From assembly GCF_003386285.1 (NCBI RefSeq), contig NZ_QPNC01000016.1, positions 1-64,000 on the forward strand: 64,000 nt of DNA, given 5' to 3'. Shown one piece after another: positions 25,056-35,142 of the stretch. The notes below the pieces were generated by a model. It had not been told where the DNA came from. It was given only the letters and a program-made list of their open reading frames with translations, and searched no databases. Source of the DNA: Nocardiopsis sp. FIRDI 009. Its GTDB lineage: Bacteria > Actinomycetota > Actinomycetes > Streptosporangiales > Streptosporangiaceae. Position 1 is the stretch's first letter, and each line of letters starts with the position of its first letter. The position numbers were made by a program, and so were the translations under genes.

Positions 25056-26636
25056 GTGTCCTATGAGACGAGGCAGTTTGTGACTACCGATCTCGGGCAA
25101 ACCGGACCCGTGAACGAACCCTACGCAACCCTTCCGTCCGTGCCGTACCTGTCGGAACCGGGGGCGGCCACAGCCACGAGCCTGTACATCGACGGTGAGT
25201 GGCGGGCGGCCCGCAACGGCCGGGTCCGGGAGATCCTGGACCCCGCGGACGGATCCGTCCTCACCATCGTGAGCGAGGGCGGACGCGCCGACGCCGAGGA
25301 CGCCATCGCCGCCGCCCGGCGCGCCTTCGACCACGGCGAGTGGCGCGGCACCACGGCCGCCGAACGCGGCCGCGTCCTGGAGCGCATCGCCGACCTCCTC
25401 CAGCGCGACCGCCACGAGATCGCGGTCATGGAGTCGCTGGACACCGGCAAGACGATCGAGGAGGGCGGGATCGACGTCGACGACGTCACCAACGTCTTCC
25501 GCCACTACGCCGGCCTCGCCGACAAGGACGCCGGCCGGCTCGTCTCCGCGCCCGAGGGCGTGCAGAGCCGCGTCGTCTACGAGCCCGTCGGCGTCTGCGG
25601 CATGATCACGCCCTGGAACTACCCGCTGCTCCAGCTCGCCTGGAAGATGGCCCCCGCCATCGCCGCGGGCAACACCATGGTGATCAAGCCCAGCGAGATC
25701 ACCCCGGTCACCACCGCCAAGCTGGTCGAGCTGAGCACCGAGGCGGGCGTCCCGGCGGGCGTGGTCAACCTGGTCCTCGGCAGCGGCCCCGACGCGGGCG
25801 CGCCCCTGTCCGAGCACCCCGACGTCGACCTGATCTCCTTCACCGGCGGCCTGGTCACCGGGCGCCGCATCATGGCGGCGGCCTCCCAGACGGTCAAGAA
25901 GATCGCCCTGGAGCTCGGCGGCAAGAACCCCAACATCATCTTCCCCGACGTGGACCTGGACACCGCCGTGGACTACGCGCTCAGCGCCGCGTTCTTCCAC
26001 TCCGGCCAGGTCTGCTCGGCGGGCGCGCGGCTCATCGTGCACAACGACATCCACGACGCCTTCACCACCGAACTCGCCCGCCGGGCCGAGGCCATCCGGA
26101 TCGGCCGCGGCCAGGTCGAGGGCGTGCGGTGCGGCCCGCTGGTCTCCGCCGAACACCGCGCCAAGGTCGAGGCCGCCGTCGCGCGCGGCGTCGAGGAGGG
26201 CGCCCGGATCATCGCGGGCGGCAAGCGCCCCGACGACCCCGAGCTGGCCGACGGCTACTTCTACCGCCCCACCGTCTTCGTCGACTGCGACCGTTCCATG
26301 GACATCGTCCAGACCGAGGTGTTCGGTCCGGTCGTGACGGTCGAGCGGTTCGAGACCGAGCAGCAGGCGATCGAGCTCGGCAACGACACCGACTACGGGC
26401 TCTCCGGCGGCGTGTGGACCGACGACACCGCGCGCGGTGAGCGCGTCGCCGCCGCCCTGCGGCACGGGACCGTCTGGGTCAACGACTACGGGCCCTACTT
26501 CCCGGGCGCCGAGTGGGGCGGCTTCGGCCAGAGCGGCGTCGGCCGCGAACTCGGCCTCGCCGGACTCGACGAGTACCGGGAGGCCAAGCACATCTATCGC
26601 AATCTCGCCCCCGAACCCCAGCGCTGGTTCGGCTAG
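25056..26636 (+). CDS. betB: betaine aldehyde dehydrogenase
   Basis: 526 residues from GTG 25056; a GTG at 25110 would give 508. Aldehyde dehydrogenase motifs: PWNYPLLQ, the NAD-binding FTGG, catalytic Glu286 in LELGGKNPN and Cys320 in SGQVCSAGA. It oxidises betaine aldehyde to glycine betaine, the second step from choline, as supported by the choline dehydrogenase gene 179 bp downstream and the betaine-type importer after it. Upstream 24790-25055 is non-coding promoter DNA. Confidence 0.9.
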   Translation: MSYETRQFVTTDLGQTGPVNEPYATLPSVPYLSEPGAATATSLYIDGEWRAARNGRVREILDPADGSVLTIVSEGGRADAEDAIAAARRAFDHGEWRGTTAAERGRVLERIADLLQRDRHEIAVMESLDTGKTIEEGGIDVDDVTNVFRHYAGLADKDAGRLVSAPEGVQSRVVYEPVGVCGMITPWNYPLLQLAWKMAPAIAAGNTMVIKPSEITPVTTAKLVELSTEAGVPAGVVNLVLGSGPDAGAPLSEHPDVDLISFTGGLVTGRRIMAAASQTVKKIALELGGKNPNIIFPDVDLDTAVDYALSAAFFHSGQVCSAGARLIVHNDIHDAFTTELARRAEAIRIGRGQVEGVRCGPLVSAEHRAKVEAAVARGVEEGARIIAGGKRPDDPELADGYFYRPTVFVDCDRSMDIVQTEVFGPVVTVERFETEQQAIELGNDTDYGLSGGVWTDDTARGERVAAALRHGTVWVNDYGPYFPGAEWGGFGQSGVGRELGLAGLDEYREAKHIYRNLAPEPQRWFG

Positions 26637-26815
26637 GGCGCGTGTGGTGGGCGCCGCCCGTCGCGCAGCAGGGTATGTGTCCGCCACATACGCCCTGACC
26701 ACCGCCCCGGACGGTCCGACCGCCCGGGGTGGTCGTTACCGGGGAGCGGAGCCGGCACGCCCGGGCCGGCTCCCCGGCATCCCCCAGAGCAGGAATTCAC
26801 GAGAGGAACCAGGAC

Positions 26816-28387
26816 GTGTCCGACAACCAGAGCACCTACGACTACGTGATCGTGGGAGGGGGGACCGCGGGTTCGGTGATCGCCAACCGGCTCACCGAAG
26901 ACCCCGGCACCACCGTCTGCGTCATCGAGGGCGGCCCCGACGACCGCGACCACGAGAACGTGATCAAGCTCCGCGACTGGTTGAGCGTCCTCGACAGCGA
27001 CCTCGACTACGGCTACACCACGACCGAGCAGCCGCGCGGGAACTCCCACATCCTGCACTCGCGCGCCCGTGTGCTCGGCGGGTGCTCCTCGCACAACACG
27101 CTCATCAGCTTCCGGCCGTTCGCCGAGGACCTGGACGAGTGGGTCGCCCTGGGCGCCGAGGGCTGGGACAACGCCACCGTCCAGTCCTACGCCGACCGGA
27201 TCAAGTGCAACATCGTCCCGGTCGCCGAGAAGGACCGCAACGACATGGTCAAGGACTGGGTGTCCTCGGCCGCCGAGGCGGCGAACGTCCCCGTGATCGA
27301 GGACTTCAACGCCCTGACCTCGCACGGCGGCGGGTTCGCCGACGGGGCGGGCTTCCTGTCCATCGCCTACGACCCCTACACCGGGAACCGCTCCTCGGCC
27401 TCCGTCGCCTACCTGCACCCGATCATGGGCGTCCGGGACAACCTCACGGTCATGCTGGAGACCTGGGTGGACCGGATCGTCTTCGACGGCGACCGGGCCA
27501 CGGGCGTCAGCGCTACCCTGAAGTCCGGTGAGCGCGTCACCGTCAACGCCCGCCAAGAGGTCATCCTGGCCGCCGGCGCCGTCGACAGTCCGCGCCTGCT
27601 CATGCTCTCCGGCGTGGGCGATGCCGAGGAGCTGCGTTCGGTCGGCATCGAGGCCCGCCACGACCTGCCCGGTGTCGGCGAGAACCTGCTCGACCACCCC
27701 GAGTCGATCATCATGTGGGAGACCGAGCGTCCGGTCCCGCGCGAGACGGTCATGGACTCCGACGCGGCCCTGTTCGTCCGCCGCGACACCAGCGACCCGC
27801 GTCCGGACCTGATGTTCCACATCTACCAGATCCCCTTCGACGACAACACGAAGCGGCTGGGTTATGAGTCCCCCGAGGACGGCTACGCGGTGTGCATGAC
27901 GCCGAACATCCCCCGCTCCCGTTCCCGCGGCAAGCTGTACCTGACCAGCTCCGACCCGAAGGTCAAGCCCGCGCTGGACTTCCGCTACTTCACCGACCCC
28001 GACGGCTACGACGAGCAGACCATCGTCGACGGGCTCAAGATCGCCCGCGAGGTGGCCGCCACCGAACCGTTCCGCTCCTGGATCAAGCGCGAGGTCGCCC
28101 CCGGCCCCAAGGTCCAGACCGACGAGGAGCTGTCCGAGTACGGCCGCCGCGCCGCGCACACCGTGTACCACCCGGCGGGCACCTGCAAGATGGGCGCCGC
28201 CGACGACGACACCGCCGTGGTCGACCCCCGGCTGCGCGTCCGGGGCCTGCGGGGCCTGCGGATCGCCGACGCCTCCGTCTTCCCGACGCTGCCCACGCCC
28301 AACCCCATGGTGATGGTGCTGGCGCTCGGCGAGCGTGCCGCGGACCTGATCCGCGCCGATCGTGTCGCCCGGAAGGAGGGGGCCTGA
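26816..28387 (+). CDS. betA: choline dehydrogenase (GMC oxidoreductase)
   Basis: 523 residues from GTG 26816. FAD-binding GGGTAGS at residues 14-20, the GMC signature RARVLGGCSSHNTL, the second signature GAVDSPRLLMLSG, and the C-terminal VYHPAGTCKMG with the active-site His plus DASVFPTLPTPNP. It converts choline to betaine aldehyde. The stop overlaps the ATPase start (TGATGA), so oxidation and transport are co-translated. It could also be another alcohol oxidase of the GMC family, but the operon makes choline the best substrate. Confidence 0.9.
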   Translation: MSDNQSTYDYVIVGGGTAGSVIANRLTEDPGTTVCVIEGGPDDRDHENVIKLRDWLSVLDSDLDYGYTTTEQPRGNSHILHSRARVLGGCSSHNTLISFRPFAEDLDEWVALGAEGWDNATVQSYADRIKCNIVPVAEKDRNDMVKDWVSSAAEAANVPVIEDFNALTSHGGGFADGAGFLSIAYDPYTGNRSSASVAYLHPIMGVRDNLTVMLETWVDRIVFDGDRATGVSATLKSGERVTVNARQEVILAAGAVDSPRLLMLSGVGDAEELRSVGIEARHDLPGVGENLLDHPESIIMWETERPVPRETVMDSDAALFVRRDTSDPRPDLMFHIYQIPFDDNTKRLGYESPEDGYAVCMTPNIPRSRSRGKLYLTSSDPKVKPALDFRYFTDPDGYDEQTIVDGLKIAREVAATEPFRSWIKREVAPGPKVQTDEELSEYGRRAAHTVYHPAGTCKMGAADDDTAVVDPRLRVRGLRGLRIADASVFPTLPTPNPMVMVLALGERAADLIRADRVARKEGA

Positions 28388-29730
28388 TGAGCGCACAGAC
28401 GGCCGAGGCGGCCGGACCGCGGGGCGGCGGCTCCGACGTCACCTTCTCGGTCCGCAACCTGTGGAAGATCTTCGGGAAGAACGCCGACAAGGTCGTCGGC
28501 ACCGAACTGGAGAACGCGGACCGGGACCGGATCAGGGAGGAGACCGGCTGCACCGTCGCCGTGCGCGACGTGTCCTTCGACGTCCACCCCGGTGAGATCT
28601 TCGTGGTCATGGGCCTGTCGGGGTCGGGCAAGTCGACCCTGATCCGGTGCCTGACCCGCCTGATCGAACCGACCTCGGGCCAGGTCCTGCTCGACGGTGA
28701 GGACATCGAGGAGGCCAGTCCGCAGCGGCTGCGGGAGCTGCGCCGCCACAAGATGGCGATGGTCTTCCAGCACTTCGGCCTGCTGCCCAACCGGAAGATC
28801 ATCGACAACGTGGCCTACGGGCTGGAGGTGCGCGGGATGCCGCGCCCCGAACGCCACGCCCGGGCCCGCGAGATGATCGAGATGGTCGGGCTGACCGGGT
28901 ACGAGAACTCCCGCCCGAGCCAGCTGAGCGGCGGCATGCAGCAGCGGGTCGGCCTGGCCCGCGCGCTCGCCGTCGACCCGCAGGTCCTGCTGTTCGACGA
29001 GCCGTTCAGCGCCCTGGATCCGCTGATCCGCCGCGACATGCAGGCCGAGGTCATCCGGCTCCAGCACGAACTCGACAAGACGTCGGTGTTCATCACCCAC
29101 GACCTCCAGGAGGCGCTCAAGCTCGGCGACCGCATCGCCATCATGCGCGACGGCGAGCTGGTGCAGGTGGGAACGCCGGAGCAGGTGGTCGGTCGGCCGG
29201 CCAACTCCTACGTCGCCGACTTCACCTCCGACGTCGCCCGGACCACGGTGCTCACCGCCCGGTGGCTGGTCCGCGACGCCTTCCCCGACGAGCGCACCGA
29301 CGGCCCGATCTGTCAGGCGCGCACCGTCCTGGCGGAGGTCCTGCCGATGCTGGCCGCCACCACGGCGCCCGTGCGGGTCATGGACGGGGACACCTTCCTC
29401 GGGTACGTGGGCCGCGACGACGTGCTGCGGGCGATCGCCGAGGACCAGCTGGCCGACGCCACGGTCGCGGCGGCCATCGAGGAGGAGGCCGTCGAGGAGG
29501 TCGGCGAGCAGCCGCCGGGCGAGGCGCCGGGCGCGGACACCCGGCCGTCCGGGGCGGGCGCCGACACCGGAGCCGGGGAGGAGCCCGGGACGGGGCGGAC
29601 GGGCGGCACGGCCGCGCCGGAGACCGCCGACTCCTCAGACGAGGGCGACTCCTCGCGGAAGGGCGGCTACAACGGCCCCAGCGGCTACAAGGGGCACGGC
29701 GGTCCGGCCCCGACCGGGGACGGTGGGTGA
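28387..29730 (+). CDS. glycine betaine/choline ABC importer ATPase (OpuAA/ProV type)
   Basis: 447 residues. Walker A GLSGSGKST at 76-84, signature QLSGGMQQRVGLARAL, Walker B VLLFDEPFSALDP, preceded by the ProV-typical KIFGKNADKVV...TGCTVAVRDVSF region. A CBS-like segment follows (about 300-360). The last 80 residues are low-complexity Gly/Glu-rich and end in GGYNGPSGYKGHGG, unusual for the family. It powers uptake of betaine or choline with the downstream permease and lipoprotein. Confidence 0.93.
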   Translation: MSAQTAEAAGPRGGGSDVTFSVRNLWKIFGKNADKVVGTELENADRDRIREETGCTVAVRDVSFDVHPGEIFVVMGLSGSGKSTLIRCLTRLIEPTSGQVLLDGEDIEEASPQRLRELRRHKMAMVFQHFGLLPNRKIIDNVAYGLEVRGMPRPERHARAREMIEMVGLTGYENSRPSQLSGGMQQRVGLARALAVDPQVLLFDEPFSALDPLIRRDMQAEVIRLQHELDKTSVFITHDLQEALKLGDRIAIMRDGELVQVGTPEQVVGRPANSYVADFTSDVARTTVLTARWLVRDAFPDERTDGPICQARTVLAEVLPMLAATTAPVRVMDGDTFLGYVGRDDVLRAIAEDQLADATVAAAIEEEAVEEVGEQPPGEAPGADTRPSGAGADTGAGEEPGTGRTGGTAAPETADSSDEGDSSRKGGYNGPSGYKGHGGPAPTGDGG

Positions 29731-29731
29731 C

Positions 29732-31681
29732 ATGGCCACGGTGACCAGGTCGGACTCCGGTCAGACCACCGGGAACTCGGCCGACGGCAACCCCCTGACG
29801 TGGACCTGGCTCCAGGCGGTCATCGCGATCGCGGTGCTCGTCGCCGGATACTGGGTGAGCCGCGCGCTGGGCCACCCCGGATGGTCGGGGCCCTTCCCGA
29901 CCGACGTCGGCGAACGGTTCATGGCGTGGATGGACGACCTCTACATGTGGATCGTCCTGAACCGCAACGAGAGCCCGCTCTTCCTGTACGGGTTCAACTA
30001 CGTCTCGGTGGGTCTGGGCTCGGCGGTCGTGCTGATCGACCAGATCCTCGACTTCCTCACCTGGGTGGGCGTCACCGTTCTCGGGACGCTCGCCGCCTGG
30101 CGGATCGCCGGATGGCGGGTGGCCCTGCTCGTGCTGGCCACGTTCGCGGTGTTCGCGCTGAGCGGGCTGTGGAACGAGTCGATGACCACGCTGTCGCTGA
30201 TCATCGCCTCGGTCCTGGCCGCCCTGGTGATCGGTCTGCCGCTGGGCGTCCTGGCTGGGCGCAGCGAACGGTTCTACCGGGGCATCCGGCCGGTGCTGGA
30301 CTTCATGCAGATCATGCCCGCCTTCGCCTACCTGCTGCCGTTCGTGCTGTTCTTCGGTATCGGCAACCCGGCGGCGGTCGTGGTGACGGCGGTGTACGCG
30401 ATGCCGCCCGCGGTGCGGATCACGGCCCTGGCCATCCGCGAGGTCGACAAGGGGGCGATCGAGGCGACGACGTCGCTCGGCTCCACCCCCTGGCAGGTCC
30501 TCACCAAGGTGCAGCTCCCGATGGCGCGGCGCACCATCCTGCTGGGCGTCAACCAGACCATCATGCTCGCGGTCTCCATGGTCGTGATCGCGTCGGTCAT
30601 CGGCGCGGGCGGCCTCGGCGACGCGATCTACCAGGCGCTGGCCAAGGTCAACGTCGGGCAGGCGTTCCAGGCCGGTGTCGCGATCGTCATGCTGGCGATC
30701 GCGATGGACCGGGTGACGGGCGCGGTCGGGCACGGCGCGCACACGCCACGGATCGCGCCGCGGTTCCGGCTGCCGGTGCTCGGCGCCGGTCTGGCGATCG
30801 TGATCGCCTCGGTCGGAATCGCGCGCTTCCTCGACGTGGACGGATGGCCGCGTGAGCTGTCGATCGACATCAGCGACCCGGTCAACGCCTTCAACGACTG
30901 GTTCGAGGCGGTGGCGGGCGGCTTCACCGCGGCCCTGGGCACCGTGACCCAGAGCTTCGTGATCAACCCGCTGACCGCAGTGCTCACGGGGTCGCCCTGG
31001 TGGCTGGTGGTGCTCGTCGCCGCCGCGCTGGGGTGGATCTTCGCCGGGACGCGCACCGCCGTGATCTCCGGCCTGTCCTTCGTCGCCGTCGGGCTGCTCG
31101 GGGTGTGGACCGAGGCGATGGACACCCTGGCGCAGGTGCTGGTCGCGGCGCTGGTGACGATCGTCCTGGGCGTGGTCATCGGCGTCCTGGCCTCGCGCAG
31201 CGACGTGTTCGCCGCGATCCTGAAGCCGATCCTGGACGCCATGCAGACCCTGCCGCCGTTCGTGTACCTGATCCCGGCGGTGGCCTTCTTCGGCCTGGGG
31301 CCGGTCCCGGCCCTGGTCGCCGCGGTCGTCTTCGCCCTCCCGCCGGTGATCCGGCTGGTCAACGACGGCATTCGCGGGGTACCGGCGAATACCCTGGAAG
31401 CCGGGGTGTCGCAGGGTTCCACGAAGTGGCAGCTGCTCACCAAGGTGGAGCTGCCGATGGCGCGCGGGTCGCTGCTGCTCGCGGTCAACCAGGGCATCAT
31501 CCTCGTGCTGTCCATGGTCGTCATGGGCGCGCTGGTCGGCGCGGGAGCGCTCGGCTTCGGCGTCGTGTTCGGCCTGGCGCAGAACCAGTTCGGCCTGGGT
31601 ATGGCCTCCGGCCTGGCGATCGTCTGCCTGGGTCTGTTCCTGGACCGCGTGACGCAGGGAAGGAGGGCACCCCGTGCCTAG
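29732..31681 (+). CDS. glycine betaine ABC importer permease, two permease domains fused
   Basis: 649 residues, twice the usual ProW size. Two BPD_transp_1 domains are present, each with an EAA-type loop: EATTSLGSTPWQVLTKVQLP (about 248-267) and LEAGVSQGSTKWQLLTKVEL (about 554-573). Residues about 340-420 link them. A single polypeptide can thus form the whole transmembrane pore instead of a homodimer. The ATG at 29732 was chosen; a GTG at 29723 would add three residues. The stop overlaps the substrate-binding gene. Confidence 0.92.
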   Translation: MATVTRSDSGQTTGNSADGNPLTWTWLQAVIAIAVLVAGYWVSRALGHPGWSGPFPTDVGERFMAWMDDLYMWIVLNRNESPLFLYGFNYVSVGLGSAVVLIDQILDFLTWVGVTVLGTLAAWRIAGWRVALLVLATFAVFALSGLWNESMTTLSLIIASVLAALVIGLPLGVLAGRSERFYRGIRPVLDFMQIMPAFAYLLPFVLFFGIGNPAAVVVTAVYAMPPAVRITALAIREVDKGAIEATTSLGSTPWQVLTKVQLPMARRTILLGVNQTIMLAVSMVVIASVIGAGGLGDAIYQALAKVNVGQAFQAGVAIVMLAIAMDRVTGAVGHGAHTPRIAPRFRLPVLGAGLAIVIASVGIARFLDVDGWPRELSIDISDPVNAFNDWFEAVAGGFTAALGTVTQSFVINPLTAVLTGSPWWLVVLVAAALGWIFAGTRTAVISGLSFVAVGLLGVWTEAMDTLAQVLVAALVTIVLGVVIGVLASRSDVFAAILKPILDAMQTLPPFVYLIPAVAFFGLGPVPALVAAVVFALPPVIRLVNDGIRGVPANTLEAGVSQGSTKWQLLTKVELPMARGSLLLAVNQGIILVLSMVVMGALVGAGALGFGVVFGLAQNQFGLGMASGLAIVCLGLFLDRVTQGRRAPRA

Positions 31682-32645
31682 GTTCATGAGGAAGGGCGCC
31701 CTGATCCGCCTGTTCGCCGCGGTACTGGCCGTGGTGTCGGTCAGCTCCTGCGCGGTGCGCACGGACCAGGTCGCCCGGGACCCCGACACCGTGCGGATCG
31801 CCGTCAACGGATGGGTGGGGTACGAGGCGAGCGCCGAGGTTCTGGCGTACATCCTCCGCGAGGAGATGGGGTACGAGGTCCAGCTGATGCGGGTCGACGA
31901 GCAGCCCGCGTGGCAGGCGCTCGACCAGGGCGTGCTGGACGTCATCGTGGAGAACTGGGGCCACGAGGACCTCATGGAGCTCTACGGCCCGGAAGGGAAG
32001 GGCACGGTCGTCGACGGCGGCCCCAACGGCAACGAGGGCGTGATCGGCTGGTACGTCCCCGCCTACCTGGCGGAGGAGTACCCGGAGATCACGACCGTGG
32101 AGGGGCTGAAGGAGCACACCGACCTGTTCCGGACGCCCCAGACCGGCGACAGCGGCGAGTTCCTCGCCGGGGCGCCCGGGTTCGTCACGCAGGACCAGGG
32201 GATGATCAACGCGTTCGACCTGGACCTGGAGATCGTCTACGCCGGGTCGGAGGCGTCCCAGATCACCGAGGTCCGCCGCCGGTACGCCAACGAGGAGCCG
32301 GTCCTCTTCTACTTCTACGACCCGCAGTGGCTCCAGGACGAACTCGACCTGGTCCGGGTGGACTTCCCGGACTACTACGAGGGGTGCGACGACGACCTGG
32401 CCTACGTCGACTGCGACTACCCGACCTACGAGCTGAACAAGATCTTCCGGGCCGGGTTCGTGGAGACGGGGGACCCCGCCTACCAGTTCCTCGACAACTG
32501 GACGTGGTCCAACTCCGACCAGAACGCCGTGGCGCGGATGATCGCGGACGAGGGGCTCGACCCCTCGGAGGCGGCCGAGATCTGGGTGAAGGAGAACCCC
32601 GACGTGTGGCGCGACTGGATCCCCGAGGGGTACGAGGGGCGCTGA
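31674..32645 (+). CDS. glycine betaine-binding lipoprotein (OpuAC/ProX type)
   Basis: 323 residues from GTG 31674 (8-bp overlap with the permease). A lipoprotein signal ends in VSVSSC with Cys26 as the anchor. The OpuAC fold follows, with Trp residues in VNGWVGYEAS, VENWGHED and IGWYVPAY that could form the aromatic cage for the trimethylammonium group. It delivers betaine or choline to the importer and closes the operon. Confidence 0.93.
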   Translation: MPRFMRKGALIRLFAAVLAVVSVSSCAVRTDQVARDPDTVRIAVNGWVGYEASAEVLAYILREEMGYEVQLMRVDEQPAWQALDQGVLDVIVENWGHEDLMELYGPEGKGTVVDGGPNGNEGVIGWYVPAYLAEEYPEITTVEGLKEHTDLFRTPQTGDSGEFLAGAPGFVTQDQGMINAFDLDLEIVYAGSEASQITEVRRRYANEEPVLFYFYDPQWLQDELDLVRVDFPDYYEGCDDDLAYVDCDYPTYELNKIFRAGFVETGDPAYQFLDNWTWSNSDQNAVARMIADEGLDPSEAAEIWVKENPDVWRDWIPEGYEGR

Positions 32646-32653
32646 TCCGGACC

Positions 32654-32687
32654 GATGGCCGGGGTGGGGAGACCCGCCCCGGCCATC
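32654..32687 (+). terminator. strong hairpin terminator after the betaine operon
   Basis: GATGGCCGGGGTGGG and CCCGCCCCGGCCATC form a 15-bp stem (one G-T wobble) with a GAGA tetraloop, 9 bp after the stop. Confidence 0.85.
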
Positions 32688-32896
32688 GTCGTCCGGTCAC
32701 GGTCGGTCACCGATGTGACTCATGGTGACGGTGTGTCAGTGGAATGTTTCTGTTAGAGCACGACCGCCTCTGCGTCGGGTGATCAGGCGGCGGAAGGCCA
32801 GCCGTTCCACGCCGCCCCGGGCCACGTCCCCGGTTCCCCTTCGGCGCGCGGACCACCGCACGCCGAGCCGCGCGCGCCGGCCGCGCCCCCACCGGG

Positions 32897-33136
32897 TCAG
32901 CGGCGGGGGCGTTCGTACCGCAGCCTCCGGTACACCCAGTACACGTTCACGCACGCGCCCGCCAACCCGGCGCCGAGCAGGACGACCAGCCACGTCTCGT
33001 CCGTCAGCAGAGCCGCGGCGACCACTCCCGCCAGCAGCACCAGGGCCCCGAACACCGCCAGTACCATGCGGAACCCCAGCGCGCTCGCGGGCCGGTCGTG
33101 GCTGCCCAGCGGGCCCTTCAGACTTCCCCGCCGCAT
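32897..33136 (-). CDS. small two-helix membrane protein (DUF6343-like)
   Basis: 79 residues from ATG 33136 with a GGGAGGA ribosome site. A basic N-terminus, RPASALGFRMVLAVFGALVL, then two membrane helices and a basic tail YRRLRYERPRR. It resembles the small actinobacterial DUF6343 proteins (SALRLRL-type start); I am only moderately sure. Function unknown. Located after the frameshifted hydrolase on the same strand. Confidence 0.65.
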   Translation of the reverse strand: MRRGSLKGPLGSHDRPASALGFRMVLAVFGALVLLAGVVAAALLTDETWLVVLLGAGLAGACVNVYWVYRRLRYERPRR

Positions 33137-33228
33137 GGCGTCCTCCCTTCGCGCCGTCCGTGTCCGTTCTACCGGCGCGCCGTCGGGCGGACGCAGCGGC
33201 CCCGCTCGACGGGCCCCGCACCCCACCC

Positions 33229-34826
33229 CTACCCGCCCTGGGGCGGTCCCCCCTCGGGATCGGGCGCCACGTCCAGTGCGGGGCTGCCGAAGGGCCGGGC
33301 CATCGGTCCGCCCCAGTCGCGGAAGACCGGGCAGCGCGGGGCGGGAGCCGCGTCGAGGAACCGGTTCGCCTCCTCGTAGAAGGCCGCGCTGGTCGGCAGG
33401 TAGGCGTGCGGTGCGCGTACCGGGCAGGCGTTCCGGTCGACCGGCAGCCGCCACCCGGAGGGCATGAGCGGCAGGTCACCGGTGGAGACCACGCTGAGCG
33501 AACGCGTGCGTTCCGGCAGCGGGAGCGCGAGGATCGCGGCGGGGGCGTCGGTGGTGCCCAGCAGCTCGTAGCCCGCGGGGGAGTCGGTGTCGAAGGTGAA
33601 GTCCACCGCGCGGCTGAGGGGGGTCAGCACCCGGAGCAGGTCCGATGCGGGGCGGCCGGGCCCCGGTTCGCCGAGGGGCCGGTAGCCGCCGGTGCTCTCG
33701 GGGAGGGGCCCACCAGGATGAGGGCGTCCACCCGGGGGGCCGCGCCGGTGGCCACGGACCGCCACGCGATCCACGCCCCCTGCGAGTGCCCCGCCACGAC
33801 GAGCGGGCGCGGCAGGTCGTCGGTCTGCTCCGCGAACGCCCGGACCTGCTCCTCGACCGGTCGCTGGGTGTGCGCACTGACGTAGGGGGCGCCGGTCCGG
33901 ATCGGACAGCGCGCCAGCCTTCGGGGCTGGCCGTCGCCCGGTCCCGCGTAGGAGAAGTAGTACGTCTGGTCGCAGCCGTAGCCGAGCAGGTCGGTGCGGG
34001 TCCGGAAGGCGTCTCCGACGCCGGAGTACGAGTCGATTCCGGACATCAGCAGGATCGACCCCTCCCGGGGGCGGGCGGGATCGGGAGGGTCGGTGCCGCG
34101 TGTGGCGACCCACGCCCAGGACAGTAGGGCGAACGCCACGGCGACCGCCGCCAGACGGCGGAGCCCGCCGGGCCGCGCGGGGCGGGCCAGGGCGGTGACG
34201 GCGACGGCGGTGGCGGCGGCCGAGACCGGGACGAGCGCGACCGTCAGCCCCGGGAACAGGTCGGCGAGTACACCGATCCCGACCACCGCGACGCCGTAGG
34301 GCAGCATCACGCCCACCCGGAGACCGTCGCGCCAGGCGCGGGCCAGGGTGTCACGGACCCGTGGACCCGTTCGCCAGGGCAGCGGGGCGAACAGGAAGGC
34401 GAGTACGGCGACCGCGACGAGCCCGCCCCAGAACAGGCGCGCGTACAGGAGGGTGCCCGCGATGTACACGGCCTCGGCCGCGAGCAGCATGGGCGGGAGC
34501 AGGACCCCGTAGAAGGCGGCGGCCAGGGCCAGCCGCTCGCGGGTGAGCCCGCCCGTCATCAGGGCCAGGACGGTGACGCGCACGGCCAGGACCACGGCCA
34601 GGAGGAGGGTGAACGACACGGGGCCGGTGGTCGTGGTCAGCAGGACCCGCAGGTCGCCGAAGAGGTCCAGCGGCGGTAGCGCGACGAGGTGGACCAGGCC
34701 CGGCCAGGTCGGTAGGACACCGGCCGCCGCCAGGACGGTGACGGCCAGGGTGAGCGGTACCAGGGGCAGCCACGGGGGGAAGACGTCCCGGCTCCTGGGG
34801 AGAGCTTCCACCCGCACGCGCGTCAC
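33229..34826 (-). pseudogene. polytopic membrane protein with alpha/beta-hydrolase domain, frameshifted
   Basis: The first frame (34826 to about 33703) encodes seven or so membrane helices, then an extracytoplasmic lipase/esterase-like domain with VVAGHSQGAW (Ser nucleophile) and ends prematurely at 33624 in nonsense sequence. The other frame continues sensibly from about 33705 (STGGYRPLGEPGPGRPASDL) to 33229 with further hydrolase-like residues. A missing C in the CCCC run near 33700-33703 restores one reading frame of about 530 residues. Either the gene is broken or the assembly has a one-base error. Confidence 0.75.
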
Positions 34827-35142
34827 CCCCTCGTCCCATCCCTACCCATGCGGCTGGGTTTCAGATATCCCAGCAAATCCCTTCAATTCGGACTAAAGGA
34901 ATTCTTCTGGCGGTGTCCAGGAATGGGAACGTCCGTTTCAAACAAGGGGCCTGAGCTGGGATGGCGTCCGGTGGGGTGAACTCTTCCGGAACTGTCTCGC
35001 GAAAAAGTTCGCCCCCACTCCCCCGCATCCTCTATTCTTCTTTCCAACACAACTGAAAACTCGGAAGACCCCGCGACGGTTGACTACCGCCCGGGGTCGT
35101 GGCCAGCAACCAATCCACCTTTAACGCAAAGGAATTGCCAGC
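34827..35142. other. 316-bp intergenic region at the left edge of accessory region 2
   Basis: AT-richer than its surroundings. It contains a G-poor stretch around 34880-34920 and TTGACT at 35078 as a possible -35 for the rightward operon, followed by an AAAGGAATTGCC ribosome site before 35143. No gene seen. Confidence 0.45.

Noticed and set aside
29378..31975. Long minus-strand frames opposite the betaine permease
   Set aside because: His/Arg/Asp-rich antisense of a GC-rich gene; the permease on the plus strand has clear membrane helices and domains.
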